Shown here piece by piece: positions 14,118-20,531 of a DNA stretch of 20,933 nucleotides. Each line of letters opens with the position of its first letter. Position 1 is the stretch's first letter. The notes below the pieces were generated by a model, which saw only the letters and a program-made list of their open reading frames with translations, searched no databases and was not told the origin of the DNA. The translations under genes and the position numbers were made by a program. Origin of the DNA: JBPCOI01 sp051000395 (GTDB lineage: Bacteria; Actinomycetota; Actinomycetes; Mycobacteriales; Jatrophihabitantaceae); NCBI GenBank assembly GCA_051000395.1, contig JBPCOI010000098.1:1-20933 (forward strand). Reading direction: 5' to 3'.

Positions 14118-14891
14118 ATGGTTTCCCCGGTGAACGCACAGCCTTCCTCGCCGACCGCCGTCGTCTACAGCGCGACGCAGCGGCGACAGGCGTGGGCGGT
14201 CCATGTCTTCACTTCGCTCGGCATGGTCGCGGCGGTCCTCGCACTGCGCGACATCCTGACCGACCATCCCGACTACGCCATCCTGTGGCTGCTCGTCACC
14301 CTGCTGATCGACGGCGTGGACGGCCCCATCGCGCGCGCGATGATGGTGAGCGAGCGGGTGCCGCGCATCGACGGCTACGTGCTCGACCTGATCATCGACT
14401 ACGTGACCTGCGTCGTCGTACCGGCGGCGTTCATGTACGAGTTCGGCGTGGTCCCGCGGAACAACTTCGGCATCGCCGTGCTCGGTGTCATGGTGTTCAG
14501 CTCGGCCATCTGGTTCTCGCGTACCGACATGATGACCGAGGAGAACTGGTTCCGCGGTTACCCGGCGGCATGGAACCTCGTCGGTCCGCTGCTGTTTCTC
14601 ATGCAGGCACGCACGATCGTGGGCGCGATCATCATCCTGGGCCTGTCCGTGGCGTCGCTGACGAACATGCCGTATCCGCACGTCATGCGGGCGAGGTTCC
14701 TGCGTCCGGTGACGATCTTCGTCATGCTGGTCTGGGTGGCCGCGATCTCGGCGGGCACGTTCGCCTTTCCGGACCATCCCTGGCTGGTGCGCCCGCCGCT
14801 GTACGTCGGCAGCGGGTACTTCCTGCTGCTGTCCGCGGTGCGCGCCGTCCACGACATGCGTGCCCGCCGCGGCGCCGCACCCGGCGGATGA
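14118..14891 (+). CDS. pcs: CDP-alcohol phosphatidyltransferase, phosphatidylcholine-synthase-like
   Basis: This 257-residue polytopic membrane protein has about eight hydrophobic segments. The CDP-alcohol phosphotransferase motif is present as Asp65, Asp68, Gly69, Ala72 and Arg73 (IDGVDGPIAR), then Gly86, Asp90 and Asp94. Its 12-residue Arg-to-Gly spacing is longer than in phosphatidylglycerophosphate or phosphatidylinositol synthases and matches the bacterial phosphatidylcholine synthase group. So do LDLIIDYVTCVVVPAAF and the later TEENWFRGYPAAWN block. Pcs joins choline to CDP-diacylglycerol at the inner membrane. Choline as substrate is inferred from similarity. The ATG has GGTGAG just upstream, overlapping the SRPBCC stop. 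An in-frame GTG at 14130 is a less likely start. The next gene begins 7 nt downstream, so this is the middle of a three-gene operon. Confidence 0.83.
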   Translation: MVSPVNAQPSSPTAVVYSATQRRQAWAVHVFTSLGMVAAVLALRDILTDHPDYAILWLLVTLLIDGVDGPIARAMMVSERVPRIDGYVLDLIIDYVTCVVVPAAFMYEFGVVPRNNFGIAVLGVMVFSSAIWFSRTDMMTEENWFRGYPAAWNLVGPLLFLMQARTIVGAIIILGLSVASLTNMPYPHVMRARFLRPVTIFVMLVWVAAISAGTFAFPDHPWLVRPPLYVGSGYFLLLSAVRAVHDMRARRGAAPGG

Positions 14892-14898
14892 CGGGGTC

Positions 14899-15210
14899 AT
14901 GGGTCTCGACGACGTCCCGGCGACCGTCACCGTCCTCGGGATGGCCGCCATCCTGGCGCTGACGATGCGTTGGGTGTTCCGGCCCTCCCGGCCGCGGTCC
15001 GGGCTGCCGGTCGACGCGTCCGACGCAGCCGAGCTCGGCCTGCTCACCGTGGTCGCCACCGGCCTGCCCAGGACCGAGGCGATGCGGGGACGGGCCCTGC
15101 TCGGCGACGCGGGGATCCGCTCGTCCATGTCGCGCCGGCGCGACGGCACGATGGACGCCCTCGTCTTCCACGCCGACGCCGATCGCGCCCGGGCGCTGCT
15201 CAGCCCGTAG
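14899..15210 (+). CDS. Small membrane-anchored protein with a DUF2007-like domain
   Basis: This 103-residue protein has one predicted membrane segment at about residues 5-22 and a cytoplasmic basic stretch (RWVFRPSRPR). The soluble domain at 40-103 reads LLTVVATGLPRTEAMRGRALL, then GIRSS and VFHADADRARALL. That order (a strand, a helix with an alternating EA, a GI turn, and a final DADRARALL helix) resembles the ferredoxin-like DUF2007 group of putative signal-transducing proteins, whose function is unknown. The match is by pattern only. I chose ATG 14899, with GGGG just upstream; the frame is open from 14860, overlapping pcs. It follows pcs by 7 nt and faces murA tail to tail. Confidence 0.7.
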   Translation: MGLDDVPATVTVLGMAAILALTMRWVFRPSRPRSGLPVDASDAAELGLLTVVATGLPRTEAMRGRALLGDAGIRSSMSRRRDGTMDALVFHADADRARALLSP

Positions 15211-15224
15211 CTCCCGGAGCGCCC
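15191..15224. terminator. Possible bidirectional terminator between convergent genes
   Basis: GGGCGCT at 15191-15197 pairs perfectly with AGCGCCC at 15218-15224 around a 20-nt loop. The structure spans the stop of the small membrane gene and reaches to within 5 nt of the murA stop. There is no U-tract. Placement between convergent genes supports the call. Confidence 0.35.
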
Positions 15225-15228
15225 TGCC

Positions 15229-16509
15229 TCAGCCGCCGAAGGTCTGCGACTCGACCCGGGTGACGTCGGCGCCCAGCGCTTGCAGCTGCTCCTCGAAGCG
15301 GACGTAGCCGCGGTCGATGTGGTGGATCTCCGCGACCTCGGTGACACCCTCGGCGACGAGGCCCGCGATGACCAGGCCCACCCCGGCCCGGATGTCCGTG
15401 GCGCGCACCGGCGCGCCGGAGAGCCGCTCGCGCCCGCGCACCACCGCATGATGGCCGTCGGTGCGCACGTCGGCGCCCATCCGGGCGATCTCGTCGCAGA
15501 ATATGAACCGGGCCTCGAATAGGTTCTCGTTGATCATCGCCGTGCCGTCGGCGATCGAGAGCAGCGCGATCGCCTGCGGTTGCAGGTCGGTCGCGAGCCC
15601 GGGGTAGGGCAAGGTCACCACGTCGAAGCTCTTCGGGCGCTCGCCGCTGGCCACCCGGAAGCCGTCATCGAGCACCTGCACCTCGGCGCCGGCGCGAGTC
15701 AGCTTGTCCAGCGCGATCTCCAGGTGGGCCGCGTCGGCACCGCGGACCGTGACGTCGCCACAGGTCGCGACCGCGGCCATCGCCCAGGTGCCGGCCACGA
15801 TGCGGTCCGCGACAGCTCGGTGGGTGCTGGGGTGCAGCCCGTCCACGCCGGTGATCTCCAGCGTGGACGAGCCGACTCCCCCGATCTGGGCGCCCATGGA
15901 AACCAGCAACTGGCAGAGATCGACGATCTCCGGCTCGCGGGCGGCATTGTCGATCACGGTCGTGCCCTTGGCCAGGACCGCGGCGGTCATGATGTTCTCG
16001 GTGGCGCCCACGCTGGGGAAGTCGAGCCAGATCTGCGCGCCGCTCAGCTGCGCCGCCTCGGCGAGCACGTAGCCGTGCTCGACGCGGATCTCGGCGCCCA
16101 TCCGCTCGAGACCGGCGAAGTGCATGTCCAGCGGACGCGACCCGATCGCGTCCCCGCCGGGCAGGGCGACCTTGGCGTGTCCGGTGCGGGCCAGCAGCGG
16201 GCCGAGCAGGCAGATCGAGCCGCGGATCCTGCGCACCAGCTCGTAGGGTGCTTCCCAGTTCGGCTGGTCCGGGACGTCGATGCGCACCTCGTCGGTGACA
16301 CCCTGCCGCGCCTCGCTGACGGTGCAGCCCAGGCGGCCCAGCAACTCGTGCATGATCGTGACGTCGGAGATTGCCGGCAGGTTGGCCAGCGTGGTCTGCC
16401 CGGGCGCCAGCAGCGCGGCCGCCATCAGCTTCAGGACGCTGTTCTTCGCGCCGACGACCTCGACCTCGCCGGCCAGGCGCGCTCCGCCCGTCACCCGCAA
16501 GACCTGCAC
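15229..16509 (-). CDS. murA: UDP-N-acetylglucosamine 1-carboxyvinyltransferase
   Basis: This 426-residue protein has the usual length. MurA transfers enolpyruvate from PEP to UDP-GlcNAc, the first committed step of peptidoglycan synthesis, in the cytoplasm. The substrate-binding Lys22-Asn23 (GAKNS) is present, as are RRIRGSICLLGPLL, DFPSVGATENIM and the C-terminal DIRAGVGLVIAGLVAEG and IDRGYVRFEEQL blocks. The flexible-loop residue that is Cys115 in E. coli is Asp120 here (LPGGDAIGSRP), the exchange that makes MurA insensitive to fosfomycin in Mycobacterium tuberculosis. The start is a GTG without a ribosome-binding site. TAGCCT lies six bases upstream, which suggests leaderless transcription. 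It is divergent from the cobalamin adenosyltransferase gene by 54 bp. Confidence 0.96.
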   Translation of the reverse strand: MQVLRVTGGARLAGEVEVVGAKNSVLKLMAAALLAPGQTTLANLPAISDVTIMHELLGRLGCTVSEARQGVTDEVRIDVPDQPNWEAPYELVRRIRGSICLLGPLLARTGHAKVALPGGDAIGSRPLDMHFAGLERMGAEIRVEHGYVLAEAAQLSGAQIWLDFPSVGATENIMTAAVLAKGTTVIDNAAREPEIVDLCQLLVSMGAQIGGVGSSTLEITGVDGLHPSTHRAVADRIVAGTWAMAAVATCGDVTVRGADAAHLEIALDKLTRAGAEVQVLDDGFRVASGERPKSFDVVTLPYPGLATDLQPQAIALLSIADGTAMINENLFEARFIFCDEIARMGADVRTDGHHAVVRGRERLSGAPVRATDIRAGVGLVIAGLVAEGVTEVAEIHHIDRGYVRFEEQLQALGADVTRVESQTFGG

Positions 16510-16515
16510 CGGTTC

Positions 16516-16525
16516 AGGCTATCGT
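16516..16525. promoter_or_regulatory. Overlapping divergent promoters of murA and pduO
   Basis: On the minus strand TAGCCT (16516-16521) ends six bases before the murA GTG and fits a leaderless start. On the plus strand TATCGT (16520-16525) fits TAnnnT and would give the pduO gene a leader of about 32 nt holding its AGGAGG. The two hexamers share two bases, so the polymerases would compete. Confidence 0.4.
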
Positions 16526-16563
16526 CCGCGGGGGCACCCCTATGGCTGACAGCAGGAGGAACG

Positions 16564-17151
16564 GTGGCGATTCACCTCACCCGCATCTACACCAGGACCG
16601 GCGACGACGGGACGACGGCGCTGGGCGACATGTCCCGGGTCGGCAAGACCGATCCACGCGTGGGCGCCTACGCGGACTGCGACGAGACCAACGCCGCGCT
16701 CGGCGTCGCGATCGCACTGGGTGAGCTGCCCGAGCGGGTCACGCTGGTCCTGAACACGATCCAGAACGACCTCTTCGACGTGGGCGCGGACCTGTGCACC
16801 CCGCAGCGGTCCGATCCCGGATCCGGCCCGTCGCAGGGCGCCGAGTTGCGGGTGACGGCCGACTACGTCCAGCGCCTGGAAGACTGGTGCGACGAGTTCA
16901 ACGCCGAACTGGGCACGCTCACCAGCTTCATCCTGCCCGGCGGCACGCCCGGCGCAGCGCTGCTGCACCAGGCGCGCACCCTGGCTCGCCGCGCCGAACG
17001 CAGCGCGTGGGCGTTGTTCGAGGCCGATCCGGAGCGCACCAACGCCGACGCGCTGCGCTACCTCAACCGGCTCTCGGACCTGCTGTTCATCCTGTCCCGG
17101 GTCGCCAATCCGGGTGGCGACGTCCTCTGGAAGCCGGGCGGGCAGCGCTGA
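16564..17151 (+). CDS. pduO: PduO-type cob(I)alamin adenosyltransferase
   Basis: This 195-residue protein transfers the adenosyl group of ATP to cob(I)alamin to make adenosylcobalamin, the cofactor of Ecm and methylmalonyl-CoA mutase. The N-terminal ATP-binding segment TRTGDDGTTALGDMSRVGK is at residues 10-28. DETNAALG is at 40-47, FILPGG at 122-127, the conserved ARRAER (Arg142, Arg143, Glu145, Arg146) lies at 141-146, and RYLNRLSDLLF ends the five-helix core. Length and motifs fit the PduO-type group rather than CobA or EutT. The GTG start has AGGAGG four bases upstream. It is divergent from murA and convergent with the DUF2550 gene. The nearby ecm gene makes the metabolic link plausible. 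Confidence 0.94.
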   Translation: MAIHLTRIYTRTGDDGTTALGDMSRVGKTDPRVGAYADCDETNAALGVAIALGELPERVTLVLNTIQNDLFDVGADLCTPQRSDPGSGPSQGAELRVTADYVQRLEDWCDEFNAELGTLTSFILPGGTPGAALLHQARTLARRAERSAWALFEADPERTNADALRYLNRLSDLLFILSRVANPGGDVLWKPGGQR

Positions 17152-17159
17152 GCTGCCCG
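17139..17159 (+). terminator. Hairpin over the pduO stop codon, possible terminator
   Basis: CGGGCAGC at 17139-17146 pairs perfectly with GCTGCCCG at 17152-17159 around a 5-nt loop that contains the TGA stop. This is an 8-bp GC-rich stem without a U-tract, placed between convergent genes. Confidence 0.4.
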
Positions 17160-17169
17160 TCCGGACGCA

Positions 17170-17212
17170 CGGCTAGGACACGGCTAGGACCGCGGCTAGA
17201 CACGGCTAGGAC
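17170..17212. repeat. Short CGGCTAG tandem repeats
   Basis: CGGCTAG occurs four times, at 17170, 17181, 17193 and 17203; three copies extend to CGGCTAGGAC. The spacing is 11, 12 and 10 nt. The repeats lie in the convergent gap between pduO and the DUF2550 gene, and the last one contains the TAG stop of the latter. Each repeat places a CTAG, and so a TAG stop on both strands. Confidence 0.75.
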
Positions 17213-17613
17213 CGCGGCGCCGAGGATTCCAGCCACGACACGAAGCCGGTGAACGCACCGTCGCCGAAGGCCAGGTAGGTATCCACGCCACCGTCGCGGC
17301 ACTGCACCACCACCGCCGCCGCCGGCAGCGACCCGGCCTCGGCCGCGGCGGCAGCCCGGTGGCCGATCACAGTGAGCTGCGAGCGCTGGAACACCCGGCT
17401 GGGGCTGGTGCCGATGCCCAGCGAGCGATACCAGCGCAGCTCGTTGCCGACGTAGCGGGCGATGCCGTAAAGCCAACGGTTGCCGCGTGCGCGCACGGCG
17501 AGCGGGATCGCGCCGGAAACCCGGAGCATGTAGCGCTGCCTGGCGAGCACTCCCGCCAGCAGGACCAGGACGAGCACCACCACGCACCCCGCGACGACAT
17601 CGACGGCGTGCAC
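17206..17613 (-). CDS. DUF2550 membrane protein
   Basis: This 135-residue protein begins with one membrane helix at about residues 5-23 (VVAGCVVVLVLVLLAGVLA), followed by a basic cytoplasmic domain. The blocks RQRYMLRVSGAIPLAVR, RWLYGIARYVGNELRWYRSLGI and SPSRVFQRSQLTVIG are typical of the actinobacterial DUF2550 family, which is usually found next to atpC. Its function is unknown. The start is a GTG with AAGGGGA about nine bases upstream. It lies 26 nt after atpC on the same strand and is probably the last gene of the ATP synthase operon. Confidence 0.88.
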   Translation of the reverse strand: MHAVDVVAGCVVVLVLVLLAGVLARQRYMLRVSGAIPLAVRARGNRWLYGIARYVGNELRWYRSLGIGTSPSRVFQRSQLTVIGHRAAAAAEAGSLPAAAVVVQCRDGGVDTYLAFGDGAFTGFVSWLESSAPRS

Positions 17614-17639
17614 GGCGCGTCCCCTTGGCTATCCCGCGC

Positions 17640-18026
17640 TCAGACCGACTCGCCCGCAGCACGCAGCCGGGACAACGCCCGGTCTCGTGCCGCCACGGCT
17701 TCCGGCCCCGCATCCGGATCGGCGCGATCCAGGGCGGCGCGGGCCCGGGCGACGTCGATGTCCTCGGCTGCCTCGGCCATCTCCGCGAGCACCGACACGC
17801 CGTCCTGGCGTACGGACAGGAAGCCGCCGTGAACGGCGACGCGCAGCTCGCCCTCTCCCTCGCGGTCGATGCGGACCACCCAACCCGGTTCGAGAACCCC
17901 GAGCAGCGGGGTGTGCCCAGGCAGCACTCCGAGCTCGCCCTCCGGCGTGCGCGCGAAGACTGCCGTCGCATCGCCGGACCAGATCCGGCGCTCGACGGAG
18001 ACCAGCTCCACGTGCATCGTGCTCAC
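17640..18026 (-). CDS. atpC: ATP synthase epsilon subunit
   Basis: This 128-residue subunit of the F1 central stalk couples rotation to catalysis and can inhibit ATP hydrolysis. The N-terminal beta-sandwich runs from HVELVSVERRIWSGDA through GELGVLPGHTPLLGVLEPG to VAVHGGFLSVRQDGVSVLAE. The C-terminal helical hairpin (about 86-128) is Ala/Arg/Asp-rich. The GTG at 18026 has GAGG eight bases upstream; an ATG three codons later is an alternative. An 85-nt gap with a hairpin separates it from atpD, which is unusual next to the 4-nt atpG-atpD overlap. Confidence 0.95.
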   Translation of the reverse strand: MSTMHVELVSVERRIWSGDATAVFARTPEGELGVLPGHTPLLGVLEPGWVVRIDREGEGELRVAVHGGFLSVRQDGVSVLAEMAEAAEDIDVARARAALDRADPDAGPEAVAARDRALSRLRAAGESV

Positions 18027-18051
18027 ACGCGTCCTCGCTTCGTTTCTGGTA

Positions 18052-18069
18052 CGCGTGCGGCTGCACGCG
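18052..18069 (-). promoter_or_regulatory. 7-bp stem, 4-nt loop hairpin between atpD and atpC
   Basis: CGCGTGC (18052-18058) pairs perfectly with GCACGCG (18063-18069) around four bases. It sits 42 nt after the atpD stop and 25 nt before the atpC start. It could be an attenuator, or a processing or stabilising structure that sets the epsilon-to-beta ratio. No U-tract follows. Confidence 0.4.
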
Positions 18070-18111
18070 CGCTGTGCCTAGTGATGAGCTGCACCGTTCG
18101 TCGTGGGGCGT

Positions 18112-19572
18112 TCAGCTGTCGTCACGGAGTTCCTGCGCCTTGCGCTCGAGATCCTCGATGCCGCCGCACATGAAGAATGCCTGCTCCGGGTAGTCGTCGA
18201 AGTCACCCGCGCACAGCCGCTTGAACGCGTCGATCGTCTCCTCGACCGGCACGAAGGAGCCCGGGATGCCGGTGAACTGCTCGGCGACGAACGTGTTCTG
18301 CGACAGGAACCGCTGGATCCGCCGGGCCCGCTGCACGACGACCTTGTCCTCCTCGGACAGCTCGTCGATGCCGAGGATGGCGATGATGTCCTGAAGCTCC
18401 TTATAGCGCTGCAGGATCTCCTTGGTGCGCGACGCGACGTCGTAATGCTCCTGCCCGATGTAGCGCGCGTCCAGGATTCGCGAGGTCGAGTCGAGCGGGT
18501 CGACCGCCGGGTAGATGCCCATCTCCGAGATGGGGCGGCTGAGCGTCGTCGTCGCGTCGAGGTGGGCGAACACTGTGTGCGGCGCCGGGTCGGTGATGTC
18601 GTCGGCGGGCACGTAGATCGCCTGCATCGAGGTGATCGAATGGCCTCGGGTGGACGTGATGCGCTCCTGCAACTGGCCCATCTCGTCGGCGAGCGTCGGC
18701 TGGTAACCGACCGCCGAGGGCATCCGGCCGAGCAGCGTGGAGACCTCCGAGCCGGCCTGGGTGAAGCGGAAGATGTTGTCGATGAACAGCAGCACGTCCT
18801 GCTTCTTCACGTCGCGGAAGTACTCGGCCATCGTCAGTGCCGACAGCGCGACGCGAAGGCGGGTGCCCGGCGGCTCGTCCATCTGTCCGAAAACCAGTGC
18901 GGTCTTCTCGAGCACGCCGGACTCGGTCATCTCGGTGATCAGGTCGTTGCCCTCGCGAGTGCGCTCGCCGACCCCCGCGAACACCGACACGCCGCCGAAG
19001 TTCTCGGCGACCCGGAAGATCATCTCCTGGATGAGCACCGTCTTGCCGACGCCGGCGCCCCCGAACAGGCCGATCTTGCCGCCGACTACGTACGGGGTGA
19101 GCAGGTCGATGACCTTGATCCCGGTGGCGAACATCTCGGTCTTGCTCTCGAGCTGGTCGAAGGGCGGCGGCTGGCGGTGGATGGACCACCGTTCCTCGAC
19201 CTGCAGCTCGTCGATCGAGACGTCCAGCGGCTGGCCCAGCGTGTTGAAGACGTGACCGAGGGTGACGTCGCCGACCGGCACGGTGATCGGTGAGCCGGTG
19301 TCTACCACCTCGGCGCCGCGGATCAGGCCGTCGGTCGGCTGCAGGGCGATCGCGCGCACCATGTCGTCGCCGATGTGCTGGGCCACCTCGAGCGCGAGCG
19401 TCTTGGACAGCTCGCCGAGCTCGATCTCGGTGGTCAGCTCGTTGAACAGGTCCGGGATCGCGTCGCGTCCGAACTCGACGTCGACGACCGGGCCGATCAC
19501 CCGGACCACCCGGCCCTTGCCGGGTCCGCCGGTCGCGCCTGCACTGTTCTCGGTGTCGAACAAGGTTGTCAT
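18112..19572 (-). CDS. atpD: ATP synthase beta subunit
   Basis: This 486-residue subunit is the catalytic nucleotide-binding part of F1. The Walker A motif GGAGVGKT is at residues 171-178. GERTREGND, the Walker B strand LLFIDNIFRF, SALTMAEYFRD and PAVDPLDSTSRIL follow in the usual order. Compared with many homologues it has about 18 extra N-terminal residues rich in Gly, Thr and Ala (SAGATGGPGKG), as in other actinobacteria. Its ATG overlaps the atpG TGA by four bases (ATGA, 19569-19572), which implies translational coupling. Confidence 0.98.
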   Translation of the reverse strand: MTTLFDTENSAGATGGPGKGRVVRVIGPVVDVEFGRDAIPDLFNELTTEIELGELSKTLALEVAQHIGDDMVRAIALQPTDGLIRGAEVVDTGSPITVPVGDVTLGHVFNTLGQPLDVSIDELQVEERWSIHRQPPPFDQLESKTEMFATGIKVIDLLTPYVVGGKIGLFGGAGVGKTVLIQEMIFRVAENFGGVSVFAGVGERTREGNDLITEMTESGVLEKTALVFGQMDEPPGTRLRVALSALTMAEYFRDVKKQDVLLFIDNIFRFTQAGSEVSTLLGRMPSAVGYQPTLADEMGQLQERITSTRGHSITSMQAIYVPADDITDPAPHTVFAHLDATTTLSRPISEMGIYPAVDPLDSTSRILDARYIGQEHYDVASRTKEILQRYKELQDIIAILGIDELSEEDKVVVQRARRIQRFLSQNTFVAEQFTGIPGSFVPVEETIDAFKRLCAGDFDDYPEQAFFMCGGIEDLERKAQELRDDS

Positions 19573-20528
19573 TGCCTGTCACTTCCTGCTGCGGCAAGGG
19601 CGTCGGCTCCGCCGACGATCTCGCTGATCTCCTGGGTGATCTCCGCTTGACGAGCCTGGTTCGCCAGCCGGGTGTAGGTCTTGATGAGTTCCGTGGCGTT
19701 GTCGCTTGCCGACTTCATCGCGCGCCGGCGCGCCGCGGACTCCGAGGCCGCGGACTCCAGCAACGCGAAGAAGATCCGCGCGCTGATGTAGCGCGGCAAC
19801 AACGCATCGATCAACTCCTCGGGCTCGGGCTCGAACTCGTAGAGCGGCTGCGGCCCGTCGTCGTGCGCGCCGTCGCGGTCATCGGTGCCCGCATCGGGTT
19901 CGACGCCCTCCTCGGCCTCGCCCCTGACCGGCGAGACCTGCACGGCCGTCGGCGTCTGGGTCACCGAGTTCGTGAACCGGGTGTAGACGACGCACAGCTC
20001 GTCGATCCCGGGCTCGCCGTTGGCCTCACCGTCGGACGTGGCCACGAGCGCGGCGACCACGGTCTCCGTCGCTTCGCGGGCGTCGGCGAAGTTCGGCTGC
20101 TCGGAGAAGCCCGTCCAGCTGCCGGCTAGCGAGATGGCGCGGAAGCGGTAGTACGCGACGCCCTTGCGTCCGATGACGTAGCGCACGACCTGCTTGCCCT
20201 CGCGCTCCATCTGCGCCGCGAGCAGGTTCGCTTTCTTGATCACGTTGGCGTTGTAGCCGCCGGCCAGGCCGCGGTCACTGGTGACCACCAGGATCGCCGC
20301 GCGGCGCGGATTCTCGACGCCGGTCAGCATCGGGTGCTTCAAAGTGGCGTTGCTGCCCAGCGCTGCCAGCGCGCGGGTGAGCTCCTCCGCGTACGGGCGG
20401 GCGGCGTTCATCCGTGCCTGCGCCTTGACGATGCGCGACGCGGCGATGAGCTCCATCGCCTTGGTGATCTTCTTCGTCGACTGGACCGAACGGATCCGGC
20501 GCCGGTAGACGCGAAGCTGCGCTCCCAT
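19569..20528 (-). CDS. atpG: ATP synthase gamma subunit
   Basis: This 319-residue subunit is the rotating central shaft of F1. The N-terminal helix MGAQLRVYRRRIRSVQSTKKITKAMELIAASR and the C-terminal helix AMKSASDNATELIKTYTRLANQARQAEITQEISEIVGGADAL form the coiled-coil shaft; TSDRGLAGGYNANV is the family signature. The protein is longer than the approximately 287 residues of E. coli. One extra loop at 163-177 lies where mycobacterial gamma subunits carry a loop known to suppress ATP hydrolysis. A second, strongly acidic stretch is at 203-226 (GEAEEGVEPDAGTDDRDGA). The ATG at 20528 starts three bases after the upstream frame's TAG and overlaps atpD downstream. Confidence 0.96.
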   Translation of the reverse strand: MGAQLRVYRRRIRSVQSTKKITKAMELIAASRIVKAQARMNAARPYAEELTRALAALGSNATLKHPMLTGVENPRRAAILVVTSDRGLAGGYNANVIKKANLLAAQMEREGKQVVRYVIGRKGVAYYRFRAISLAGSWTGFSEQPNFADAREATETVVAALVATSDGEANGEPGIDELCVVYTRFTNSVTQTPTAVQVSPVRGEAEEGVEPDAGTDDRDGAHDDGPQPLYEFEPEPEELIDALLPRYISARIFFALLESAASESAARRRAMKSASDNATELIKTYTRLANQARQAEITQEISEIVGGADALAAAGSDRQ

Positions 20529-20531
20529 CGG

